Of a stretch of DNA of 43,060 nt, positions 32,340 to 43,060 are shown piece by piece. The notes below the pieces were generated by a model. That model was not told the DNA's origin and made no database searches. It was given only the letters and a program-made list of their open reading frames with translations. The stretch is from Streptomyces sp. NRRL S-337 (GTDB lineage Bacteria > Actinomycetota > Actinomycetes > Streptomycetales > Streptomycetaceae). Position 1 is the first letter of the stretch, and every line of letters starts with the position of its first letter. The stretch covers positions 1 through 43,060 of the forward strand of contig NZ_JOIX01000081.1 in NCBI RefSeq assembly GCF_000720175.1. The letters run 5' to 3'. The position numbers were made by a program, and so were the translations under genes.

Positions 32340-33368
32340 ATGCGGGTCGGAGTACTGACCGGCGGCGGCGACTGCCCCGGACTGAACGCGGTGATCAGGG
32401 CAATCGTCCGCAAGGGCACCCAGGAATACGGCTACGACTTCCTCGGCTTCCGGGACGGCTGGCGCGGGCCGCTGGAGAACGACACGGTGCCGCTGGACAT
32501 CCCCGCGGTGCGCGGCACCCTGCCCCGCGGCGGCACGATCCTCGGCTCCTCGCGGACCAACCCCTTCACGGCGGAGGACGGCGTCCGCCGGATCAAGGAG
32601 ACCCTCGCCAAGCAGGAGGTCGAGGCGCTGATCGCGATCGGCGGCGAGGACACCCTGGGCGTGGCGACCCGGCTGTCCGGCGAGTTCGGCGTCCCCTGCG
32701 TCGGCGTCCCCAAGACCATCGACAACGACCTCTCGGCCACGGACTACACCTTCGGCTTCGACACCGCCGTGGGCGTCGCCACCGAGGCCATCGACCGGCT
32801 GCACACCACCGCCGAATCGCACATGCGGGTCCTGGTCGTCGAGGTCATGGGCCGGCACGCCGGCTGGATCGCGCTGCACTCCGGCCTCGCCGGCGGCGCC
32901 AACGTCATCCTCATCCCCGAGCAGCGCTTCGACGTCGATCAGGTCTGCGGGTGGATCGAGTCCCGCTTCAAGGTCCGCTACGCCCCGATCGTGGTGGTCG
33001 CCGAGGGCGCGATGCCCAAGGACGGCCAGATGGTGCTCAAGGACGACTCCCAGGACTCCTTCGGCCACGTCCGGCTCTCCGGCGTGGGGGAGTGGCTGGC
33101 CAAGGAGATCGAATCGCGCACCGGCAAGGAGGCCCGGACCACCGTCCTCGGCCACACCCAGCGCGGCGGGACGCCCAGCGCCTTCGACCGCTGGCTGGCC
33201 ACCCGCTTCGGCCTGCACGCCATCGAGGCGGTGCACGACGGCGACTTCGGCACGATGGTCGCGCTGCGCGGCACCGACATCGTCCGGGTGCCGATCTCCG
33301 AGGCGACCGCCAAGCTGAAGACCGTCGACCCGGCGCTCTACGCCGAGGCCGGGGTCTTCTTCGGCTGA
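32340..33368 (+). CDS. pfkA: 6-phosphofructokinase
   Basis: A 342-residue glycolytic kinase. It shows GGGDCPGLN at the nucleotide site, IAIGGEDTLG, PKTIDNDL with the catalytic Asp, and MGRHAGWIALHSGLAGGA. The Asp in GGED and the Lys in PKTIDND are the residues associated with PPi use, whereas E. coli PfkA has Gly at both. Streptomyces homologues of this mixed group were nevertheless characterised as ATP-dependent, so the donor should not be inferred from these positions alone. ATG 32340 is preferred over GTG 32328 because AGG at 32326-32328 would serve it. TAGCGT at 32272-32277 is a possible -10. The enzyme follows macSR. Confidence 0.94.
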   Translation: MRVGVLTGGGDCPGLNAVIRAIVRKGTQEYGYDFLGFRDGWRGPLENDTVPLDIPAVRGTLPRGGTILGSSRTNPFTAEDGVRRIKETLAKQEVEALIAIGGEDTLGVATRLSGEFGVPCVGVPKTIDNDLSATDYTFGFDTAVGVATEAIDRLHTTAESHMRVLVVEVMGRHAGWIALHSGLAGGANVILIPEQRFDVDQVCGWIESRFKVRYAPIVVVAEGAMPKDGQMVLKDDSQDSFGHVRLSGVGEWLAKEIESRTGKEARTTVLGHTQRGGTPSAFDRWLATRFGLHAIEAVHDGDFGTMVALRGTDIVRVPISEATAKLKTVDPALYAEAGVFFG

Positions 33369-34460
33369 CCCGGGCGCCGCCGCTCCGGGCGGCACCGCCG
33401 GGCGAGGGGCCGTATATTCGCCCTACGCGACATATCCGGCCCATCGCTCCTCGTGAGCACGTACCGGCGGGAGGGAACGTGGAGATCGTCGCCTTCGGCG
33501 TGCAGGCGGACGAGCGGCCGTTTCTGGAGCGCGCCTTCGCCGGCCGCCACCAGGTCCGCAGCCTGGACGTGGTCCTCGACCGCGACACCGCCCCGATCGC
33601 CCACGGCTACGAGGTCGTCAGCTCCGACGTCAACGCCGACCTGGGCGCCGACGTGCTGCAGACCCTCGCGGCCGGCGGGACGAAGATGGTCGCCCAGCGC
33701 TCCACCGGCTTCAACAACATCGATCTGGAGGCCGCGGCCGATCTCGGGATGAGCATCGGCCGGGTCTCCCACTACTCCCCGTACGCGGTGGCGGAATTCG
33801 CCTGGGCGCTCGCGCTGGCCGTCGACCGCAAGATCGTGCGGGCCGCCCAGCGCACCCGCAACTTCGACTTCCGGCTCAACGGCCTGATGGGCCGCGACCT
33901 GCGCGGCCGCACCGCCGGCGTGCTCGGCACCGGCCGGATCGGCGAGGCGTTCACCAGGATCGCCCACGGCTTCGGCATGGACCTGCTGGGCTGGGACCTT
34001 GCCGAGAACCCGCACTGCGCTGCGCTGGGTATGAGGTACGTCCCCCGCGAGCGGCTGTTCGCCGAGGCCGACCTGATCTCCCTGCACCTCCCGCTGACGG
34101 ACGAGACCCGGCACCTCGTCGACGCCGCCGCGCTGGCCCTCATGAAGGACGACGCCATCCTGGTCAACACCAGCCGCGGCGGCCTGGTCGACACCCGCGC
34201 ACTGGTCCGCACGCTCAAGGCCGGCCGGCTCACCGGCGTCGCGCTGGACGTCTACGAGGAGGAGTCCGGGCTCTTCTACTGCGACCGGTCCCTGGACGTC
34301 ATCGACGACGACACCCTCGCCCGCCTGATGACCTTCGCCAACGTGCTGGTCACCTCGCACCAGGCGTACTTCACCGAGGATGCGGTGGTCCAGATCACCG
34401 AGGCCACCGTGACCAACGTCGAGGACCACCTCGCCCACCGCACCAACGAGAACATGCTGG

Positions 34461-38035
<3,575 letters not shown>

Positions 38036-38052
38036 TCGCCGGTGAACGTGAG

Positions 38053-38081
38053 TGGGGCGCGGATCTGTGATCCGCGCCCCA
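38053..38081 (+). terminator. Hairpin terminator after aroH
   Basis: A perfect 13 bp stem (38053-38065 with 38069-38081) around the loop TGT, followed by TTGCGTTG, 17 bp after the aroH stop. Confidence 0.92.
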
Positions 38082-38130
38082 TTGCGTTGCCGGGGGCCCG
38101 TCGGGCGTTGTGGAGCCAGGACGTGCCGGG

Positions 38131-38149
38131 TAAGGTAAGGGTAACCTCA
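38131..38149 (+). promoter_or_regulatory. Iron box (DmdR/IdeR/DtxR-type operator) upstream of bfd
   Basis: TAAGGTAAGGGTAACCTCA matches the actinobacterial iron-box consensus TTAGGTTAGGCTAACCTAA at 15 of 19 positions. It lies 90 bp before the bfd start. Iron-loaded DmdR would repress bfd, so the ferredoxin that helps release stored iron would be made under iron limitation. Confidence 0.8.
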
Positions 38150-38238
38150 CTCAAGATCGGCTGGACCGGTCGACGAGGCCCTTCCGCCGACCAGTCGCCG
38201 GAACCGTCCCAAGCCGCCCCTCACGGAGGAGACACCGC

Positions 38239-38544
38239 GTGTACGTCTGCTCTTGCTTCGGGGTCACCGAGCAGCAGGTCCGCCAGCACGCGGCGACGGG
38301 TGCCTGCACGCCCCGCCAGATCGCCTCCGCCTGCAAGGCCGGCACCGACTGCGGCAACTGCGTGCGCCGCATCCAGGCGCTCCTCGGGCGGGGTGCCTGC
38401 CCGCGCCGGGAGCTCATCGAGAACGGCGCCGACCCGCTGGCGTCCGAGCGGGCATCGTCCGGGCGGTCGCCGACGGACGGGCTGTCGCCGGCGGACGCGG
38501 AGGAGGACGCCGTGGGGCCCGCGGCGTTCCCGGAGGCCGCGTAG
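38239..38544 (+). CDS. bfd: Bacterioferritin-associated ferredoxin
   Basis: A 101-residue [2Fe-2S] protein. The Bfd fold occupies residues 1-55: YVCSCFGVTEQQV (Cys4, Cys6) and AGTDCGNCVRRI (Cys38, Cys41) form the cluster site. The tail from about 60 is acidic, low in complexity and longer than in E. coli Bfd (64 residues). By family knowledge it reduces the haem of bacterioferritin to mobilise Fe2+. GTG 38239 has GGAGGA upstream. It is convergent with bfr, three bases apart, and carries an iron box in its promoter region. Confidence 0.92.
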   Translation: MYVCSCFGVTEQQVRQHAATGACTPRQIASACKAGTDCGNCVRRIQALLGRGACPRRELIENGADPLASERASSGRSPTDGLSPADAEEDAVGPAAFPEAA

Positions 38545-38547
38545 CCG

Positions 38548-39024
38548 TCAGCTCGGCTGCTCGATCACCTGGGCGATGTACAGCGCCTCCCCGAGCTTCT
38601 CCACCAGCTCCAGCTGGCTGTCGAGGTAGTCGATGTGGTGCTCCTCGTCCGCGAGGATGTCCTCGAAGATGTTCGCCGAGGTGATGTCGCCCTTGCTGCG
38701 CATCAGCTCGATACCGCGCTTGAGCCGGTCGATCGCCTCGACCTCGATCTGCCGGTCCGCCTGGAACATCTCGGTGACGGTCTGGCCGACCCGTACGTGG
38801 AACAGCCGCTGGTAATTCGGCAGCCCGTCGAGGAAGAGAATCCGGTCGGTCAGCACCTCCGCGTGCTTCATCTCGTCGAACGATTCGGCGCGGGTGTACT
38901 TCGCGAGCTTGGTCCAGCCGAAGTTCTCCTGCATCTTGGCGTGCAGGAAGTACTGGTTGATGGCGGTCAGCTCGGCGGTCAGCTGCTCGTTGAGGAATTC
39001 GATGACCTCGGGGTCGCCCTGCAT
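38548..39024 (-). CDS. bfr: Bacterioferritin
   Basis: A 158-residue iron-storage subunit that forms a 24-mer shell. The full ferroxidase centre is present (Glu18, Glu51, His54, Glu94, Glu127, His130), and Met52 is the haem ligand between subunits. The length is exactly the family norm. ATG 39024 follows AAGGAG. I found no iron box in its 156 bp upstream region, which it shares with the divergent molybdoenzyme gene, so regulation may differ from bfd. Confidence 0.96.
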   Translation of the reverse strand: MQGDPEVIEFLNEQLTAELTAINQYFLHAKMQENFGWTKLAKYTRAESFDEMKHAEVLTDRILFLDGLPNYQRLFHVRVGQTVTEMFQADRQIEVEAIDRLKRGIELMRSKGDITSANIFEDILADEEHHIDYLDSQLELVEKLGEALYIAQVIEQPS

Positions 39025-39180
39025 GGCTGCGGGCTCCTTCCACGCGAGAACTGGGCAGGTGCCGCGCATCCTCGCACCGCCCTCGGCGGACCGTCCAGTA
39101 AGTACACGCTTAGTACGAGTTGCCCGAATCTCTCCCTCCCTGGTCATCGGCACCCCTTCCGGTCTGACAACATGGAGGGC

Positions 39181-39804
39181 ATGGGTCAGCCGGAAAGCCG
39201 CGAAGAGGAGCATCCGCAGCTTCCTCCGGGGCAGCGGCTCCAGCGGGGCTGGCCGGTGACGCATTACGGCCCGGTCCCGAAGTTCCGCCCCGAACGCTGG
39301 GAGTTCCGCGCGTTCGGCGCCACCGCGGACGACGCGAAACACTGCTGGTCGCACGAGGAATTCACGGCACTGCCGTATGCCACGGTCGTCTCCGACATGC
39401 ACTGCGTGACGAAATTCAGCATGCTGGGCGCCGAATGGGGCGGGGTGCTCACCAAGACCATTCTTGATCTCGCTCCGCCCGCGCCCGATGTCACCCATGT
39501 GATGGTGTGGGCCGAATACGGCTTCAGCTCGAATCTCCGGCTGGCGGATTTTGCCGCCGAGAACTGCATTTTCGCCACACACCGCTCGGGGGAACTGCTC
39601 ACCGCCGAGCACGGTTTCCCGGTCCGGCTGATCGTGCCGCACCTCTACGCCTGGAAGGGCCCCAAATGGGTCCGCGGCATCGAGTACATGCGGGCCGACC
39701 GCCGCGGCTTCTGGGAGGAGCGCGGCTACCACAACCTGGGCGACCCCTGGCAGGAGCAGCGCTACTCCTACCAGGAGGAGCCCGGAGAGGGCCCCGAGCT
39801 CTGA
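39181..39804 (+). CDS. Sulfite oxidase-like molybdopterin oxidoreductase
   Basis: A 207-residue protein of the oxidoreductase molybdopterin-binding (SUOX/YedY) fold without the C-terminal dimer domain. Cys75 in SDMHCVTKFS is the expected molybdenum ligand. HYGPVPKFRPERWEF and YAWKGPKWVRGIEYM are family blocks. There is no Tat signal, so it should be cytoplasmic, unlike MsrP. The substrate is unknown. The start is ATG 39181 or 39172; the GGAGG at 39174-39178 overlaps the first and is too close to the second, so a leaderless start at 39172 is possible. Two near-identical 20 bp repeats with small hairpins (39804-39843) lie between it and the convergent nuclease gene. Confidence 0.85.
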   Translation: MGQPESREEEHPQLPPGQRLQRGWPVTHYGPVPKFRPERWEFRAFGATADDAKHCWSHEEFTALPYATVVSDMHCVTKFSMLGAEWGGVLTKTILDLAPPAPDVTHVMVWAEYGFSSNLRLADFAAENCIFATHRSGELLTAEHGFPVRLIVPHLYAWKGPKWVRGIEYMRADRRGFWEERGYHNLGDPWQEQRYSYQEEPGEGPEL

Positions 39805-39842
39805 CCCCGGCGGGTCGTGCCTGACCCCGGCCGGGTCGCGCC

Positions 39843-40742
39843 TCAGCCGTCCCGGAGCTTCTTCAGCCGCTCGACGTCCGCCGCGTGCCCCTCCTTGCCG
39901 CCCGGCGTCTCGATGACCAGCGGGACGCCCTCGGTGGCCGGGTGCGTCATCAGCGCCCGGAACGCGTCCTCGCCGATGTGCCCGGCGCCGATGTTCGCGT
40001 GCCGGTCCTTGTGGGCGCCCACCACGTCCTTGGAGTCATTGGCGTGGATCAGCTTCAGCCGCCCCTCGCCGACCGTATCGACCAGCAGGTCGAGCGTCTG
40101 CTGCGTCCCGTTCGGCCCGGTCAGGTCGTGCCCCGCCGCGAAGATGTGGCAGGTGTCCAGGCACACCCCCAGCTTCGGATGGGCGTCCAGCGCCTCGAAG
40201 TACGGCCCGAAGTCCCAGGTCCGGGAACACAGCGACGCACCCTGACCCGCGGTCGACTCCAGCAGCAGATACGGGTCGTCCGGGTGCGTCAGCTCGTCCA
40301 GCAGCGGCAGCAACCGTGCCCTGACCTGCGCCAGCGCCTCCGCACGCGGCCGCCCGCCGGTCGCGGACCCGGTGTGCACGACCACCCCGAGCGCGCCGAT
40401 GTCCCGGCCGCGCCGCAGCGAGTGACGCAACGACTCCACCGACCGCTCCACGGTGGCCTCGGTGTGCGAACCGAAGTTGATCAGGTACGGCGCATGGACG
40501 TACACCGGCAGGCCCTGCAGCGCACAGGCCGCCCGGAACGCCTCGTCCTGCTCGGGGTTGCCGGGCGGCGTCGCCCAGCCGCGCGGATTGGCCACGAAGA
40601 CCTGCACGGCCTCGGCGCCCATCTCGCGGGCGTAGGCGATACCTGTCTTGGCCAGCCCGCCGGCCACCGGCACATGGCCGCCGACCGGATTACGGGCCCG
40701 GGCGGACCGTCCGGCGTCCTGGGGGGAGGGGGTTTCGCTCAC
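39843..40742 (-). CDS. nfo: Endonuclease IV (AP endonuclease)
   Basis: A 299-residue zinc-dependent AP endonuclease of the TIM-barrel Nfo family, acting in base excision repair. The metal ligand blocks are in order: GGHVPVAGG, VHAPYLINF, VVVHTGS, LLLESTAGQG, CLDTCHIFAAGHD, IHANDSK, HKDRHANIGAGHIG and VIETPGGK. An 18-residue N-terminal extension before VGGHV is predicted disordered. GTG 40742 is the only suitable start, although the GGAGG just before it leaves almost no spacing, so the true start may differ slightly. The PASTA kinase gene lies upstream in the same direction. Confidence 0.93.
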   Translation of the reverse strand: MSETPSPQDAGRSARARNPVGGHVPVAGGLAKTGIAYAREMGAEAVQVFVANPRGWATPPGNPEQDEAFRAACALQGLPVYVHAPYLINFGSHTEATVERSVESLRHSLRRGRDIGALGVVVHTGSATGGRPRAEALAQVRARLLPLLDELTHPDDPYLLLESTAGQGASLCSRTWDFGPYFEALDAHPKLGVCLDTCHIFAAGHDLTGPNGTQQTLDLLVDTVGEGRLKLIHANDSKDVVGAHKDRHANIGAGHIGEDAFRALMTHPATEGVPLVIETPGGKEGHAADVERLKKLRDG

Positions 40743-40749
40743 CCTCCAA

Positions 40750-40790
40750 GGGTGCCAGGCGCCGGACGGCCCCTGTCCCGAGGGGCACCC
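40750..40790 (-). terminator. Possible hairpin between PASTA kinase and endonuclease IV genes
   Basis: GGGTGCC (40750-40756) pairs with GGCACCC (40784-40790), and an alternative inner CCCCT/AGGGG pair exists. It may weaken read-through from the kinase into nfo, or only shape the nfo leader. Confidence 0.4.
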
Positions 40791-40793
40791 CCG

Positions 40794-42755
40794 CTACAGG
40801 GCGCCCTTCAGCTTGATCGTGATCGTGCTGCCCTTCGGAGCCTTCTCGCTCGGGTCGACGGACTGCGTGTCCACCTCGTCCTGCGGGAACAGGAACGGCT
40901 TCTTCACCTCGACCCGGAAGCCGAGCGCGGTCAGCTCCTTCTTGGCGTCGTCGACGTTCTTCCCGGTCACGTCGGGCACCGGAACCATCTCCGGGCCCTT
41001 GGAGAGCGTGAGGGTGACCGTCTCGCCCGTGCCGACCGGCTCCCCCTGCGCCGGGTCCTGCCGGGCGACCGTGCCCTTGTCCTGCGGCGAGAACACCGGC
41101 TCCTCGGCGACCTTCACATGCAGCCCCTTGGCCTGCAGCGCGGCCTCGGCGTCCGCCCGCTCGCTGCCGATCACACCGGGCACGTCGATCTGGGCGCCCC
41201 GGCTGACGGTCAGCCCCACCGCCGTGTCGGGACGCCGCTCGCTGCCCGCGGCCGGGTCCGTACGGATCACCGAGCCGTTGGCGACGTCTTTGTCGAACGC
41301 CCGGGTCACGATGCCCGGCCGCAGCCCGAGGTCGCGCAGCTTCCGCTTGGCGTCCGCGACCGGAGTGCCGGACAGATCGGGCACCGCGACGTGATCCGGG
41401 CCGCGGGAGACGGTGATCGTGACCGTCCCCGTACCGCGGATCCGCCCGCCGGTCGCCGGGTCGGTCTTCATCACGTGCCCGCGCTCGACGTTGGGGCTGA
41501 AGCCGCGCACGACCTTGACGCCCAGCCCCGCGTCCCGCAGCGTCTTGGCGGCCTTGGCCTGCGTCATGTCCAGCACCGGGGGAACGCTGGTGAACTGGCC
41601 GGAAGTGATGTACCAGACGCCCGTGCCCGCGCCGAGGACCAGCAGCACGGCCGCGACGATCGTGGCCAGCCGGTGCCGCTGCAGCAGCCCGGCGGCCGTG
41701 GCGGGCGCCGCGGCCGGGGCCGGACGCAGCCGAGCCGTCCGCTCCTCCGGTACCGGGGGCACTTCCAGGCGGCTGGTGCGGTTCAGCGCCGCCTCGTCCG
41801 CACCCGGCAGCGGCAGCTGTACGCCACCGGGCCGGGGTATCACGTCCGTGGCCTCCGCGTCCGAGTCCGCCGGCACCTCCTTGGCGCCCGGCGGGACGAC
41901 GTCCAGCTCCTCGTCGGTCAGCGCCGCCCGGGCGGCCCGGGCCCGCGACAGCAGCGCCACCGCGTCCTGCGGGCGCGCCTGCGGATCACGGGCGGTGGCC
42001 AGCGCGACCAGCTCGTCCAGCTGCCCGGCGAGCCCCGGCACCCGCTCGGACGGCGGCGTGACGTCCTCGTGCAGGTGCTGGTAGAGCACCTGCGCCACGG
42101 AGCCGCCGGTGTGCGGCTTGGTGCCGGTGAGCATCTCGTAGAGCACCACGCCGCACGCGTAGACGTCGACCCGGGCGTCCGCGGTGCCGTGCTCCAGCTG
42201 CTCGGGCGCCAGGTAGGAGACCGTCCCCAGCACCGAGCCGGTCGAGGCGGTGGTGTGGGTGTCCACCGCCCGCACCAGCCCGAAGTCGGCGACCTTGACC
42301 CGCCCGTCGTCGCCGATGAGGACGTTCTCGGGCTTCATGTCGCGGTGCACGAGCCCGGCGCGGTGCGCGGCCCCCAGCGCGGCCAGGATCGGCTCCAGGA
42401 TGTCCAGCGCGGCCCGCGGCTGCAGGGCGCCGCGCTCGCGCAGCACGTCGCGCAGGGTGCAGCCGGCGACGTACTCCATCGCCAGATAGACGTACGTACC
42501 GTCGGTGCCCTGGTCGAAGACGCCCACCACGTTCGGGTGCGACAGCCGCGCGACGGACTTCGCCTCCCGGATGAAGCGCTCGACGAACGCACCGTCCTCG
42601 GCGAGGCCCGGGTGCATCACCTTCAGCGCGAGCACCCGGTCGAGGCGGGTGTCCACGGCCCGGTAGACCGTGGCCATCCCCCCTGCGGCGATGCGCGCCT
42701 GGACGCGGTAGCGGCCGTCGAGCAGCTGGCCCACGAGGGGATCTTGGAGCGTCAT
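40794..42755 (-). CDS. PASTA-domain Ser/Thr protein kinase
   Basis: A 653-residue PknB-like transmembrane kinase. The catalytic domain (residues ~16-275) has the glycine loop IAAGGMATVY, Lys45 (LALKVMHP), His137-Arg-Asp139 (HRDMKPEN), Asp157-Phe-Gly and APEQ. After a Pro/Ala-rich juxtamembrane segment (~280-385) and one helix (LATIVAAVLLVLGAG), four extracellular PASTA repeats begin at VPPVLDM, VPDLSG, VPGVIG and VPDVTG. Such kinases sense wall fragments. By position it may be S. coelicolor PkaF (SCO2110), from memory. ATG 42755 (or GTG two codons earlier) is the start; the frame runs on upstream into array C, but that part is repeat DNA. Confidence 0.93.
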   Translation of the reverse strand: MTLQDPLVGQLLDGRYRVQARIAAGGMATVYRAVDTRLDRVLALKVMHPGLAEDGAFVERFIREAKSVARLSHPNVVGVFDQGTDGTYVYLAMEYVAGCTLRDVLRERGALQPRAALDILEPILAALGAAHRAGLVHRDMKPENVLIGDDGRVKVADFGLVRAVDTHTTASTGSVLGTVSYLAPEQLEHGTADARVDVYACGVVLYEMLTGTKPHTGGSVAQVLYQHLHEDVTPPSERVPGLAGQLDELVALATARDPQARPQDAVALLSRARAARAALTDEELDVVPPGAKEVPADSDAEATDVIPRPGGVQLPLPGADEAALNRTSRLEVPPVPEERTARLRPAPAAAPATAAGLLQRHRLATIVAAVLLVLGAGTGVWYITSGQFTSVPPVLDMTQAKAAKTLRDAGLGVKVVRGFSPNVERGHVMKTDPATGGRIRGTGTVTITVSRGPDHVAVPDLSGTPVADAKRKLRDLGLRPGIVTRAFDKDVANGSVIRTDPAAGSERRPDTAVGLTVSRGAQIDVPGVIGSERADAEAALQAKGLHVKVAEEPVFSPQDKGTVARQDPAQGEPVGTGETVTLTLSKGPEMVPVPDVTGKNVDDAKKELTALGFRVEVKKPFLFPQDEVDTQSVDPSEKAPKGSTITIKLKGAL

Positions 42756-42778
42756 ATCCACGGCAAGCGAGTGTATTC

Positions 42779-42990
42779 GGCCGTTGCGCTTTGCGGTGCC
42801 TCCCACGTACCTGGCTGTCCCGCCGCGGGGCTTGGTCGCCGTTGCGGCTTTGCGGCGCCTCGTACGTACTTGGCCGTCCCGCCGCGGGTCGTCTGGCCGT
42901 TGCGCCTGCGGCGGGCTGGGTTTGTGGTGGGTGCGGTGACGGGCCTCCGGGGCCGGTTGTGTGGACTGCTGACGCTTTACGTCCACACAA
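42779..42990 (+). repeat. Modular intergenic repeat, array C; remainder of window (42991-43060) without visible gene
   Basis: The order of modules is the same as in array A: two ACGTAC-TGG-TGTCCCGCCGCGGG units, the CGCCTGCGGCGGGCTGGGTTTGTG block, GGTGCGGTGACGGGCCTCCGGGGCC, and an end hairpin. Here the hairpin arms are perfect (GTGTGGAC/GTCCACAC, within 42959-42988). It lies 24 bp upstream of the kinase start. In the last 70 bases I see no start of a gene. Confidence 0.85.
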
Positions 42991-43060
42991 CCGGGAATAG
43001 CTCCGCCCGCGTGTCCGGTTGTGGCCCCGCAGGGGGCCCTCGCGACCCTTACGGGATCTG

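Overview
The window is high-GC actinobacterial chromosome and almost certainly from a Streptomyces. Evidence: GTG/TTG starts with GGAGG-type ribosome binding sites, strong third-position GC, the qcrCAB/ctaE/ctaF respiratory cluster with a diheme QcrC, tandem NlpC/P60 wall hydrolases, a PASTA kinase, and a gene order (glkA, plsC, macSR, pfkA, D-lactate dehydrogenase, trpEG, aroH, bfd, bfr, PASTA kinase) that I recall as the conserved SCO2110-SCO2155 core region of S. coelicolor. It looks like core chromosome: I see no phage, IS element, CRISPR array, tRNA or rRNA.

Layout. 1-7541: the terminal oxidase and cytochrome bc1 genes (3' part of ctaD, ctaF, then ctaE and qcrCAB), interrupted by an L,D-transpeptidase lipoprotein and a small receiver-like protein. 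7605-10520: trpD, then a SAM-IV riboswitch with a tiny leader ORF ahead of a class V aminotransferase. 10521-11074: a gene-free stretch filled with modular repeats in inverted orientation. 11075-14019: a stand-alone RAM-domain protein, a rhomboid protease, a zinc ribbon and a coiled-coil NYN protein. 14331-20650: an envelope block (two NlpC/P60 proteins, an HExxH lipoprotein, a GT87-type membrane glycosyltransferase, a PimB-like glycosyltransferase). 20739-30104: acyl-CoA synthetase, phosphoesterase, SRPBCC and ArsA-like pair, a small acidic protein and glucokinase, an EEP-fold protein, a membrane protein and lipase-like hydrolase, and an acyltransferase. 30170-34495: the MacSR two-component pair, phosphofructokinase and D-2-hydroxyacid dehydrogenase. 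34461-38035: a fused anthranilate synthase under a classic Trp attenuator, divergent from a class II DAHP synthase. 38131-39024: the iron-storage pair bfd/bfr with an iron box. 39181-42755: a sulfite-oxidase-like molybdoenzyme, endonuclease IV and a PASTA Ser/Thr kinase. A third copy of the modular repeat closes the window.

Themes: aerobic respiration, tryptophan supply (aroH, trpEG, trpD), glycolytic entry (glkA, pfkA), and envelope maintenance. The least explained signals are in non-coding DNA: (i) a SAM-IV switch whose anti-Shine-Dalgarno appears to control a six-codon ORF rather than the enzyme directly; (ii) three arrays of a ~60 bp modular repeat, two of them facing each other; (iii) a perfect 21 bp palindrome centred just before the ctaE start codon; (iv) repeat-like insertions inside the aminotransferase gene. 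Among proteins, a degenerate receiver beside ctaE and an ArsA-like ATPase without its P-loop lysine stand out. No clearly new multi-gene system is visible. Identifications rest on reading motifs by eye, without database searches.
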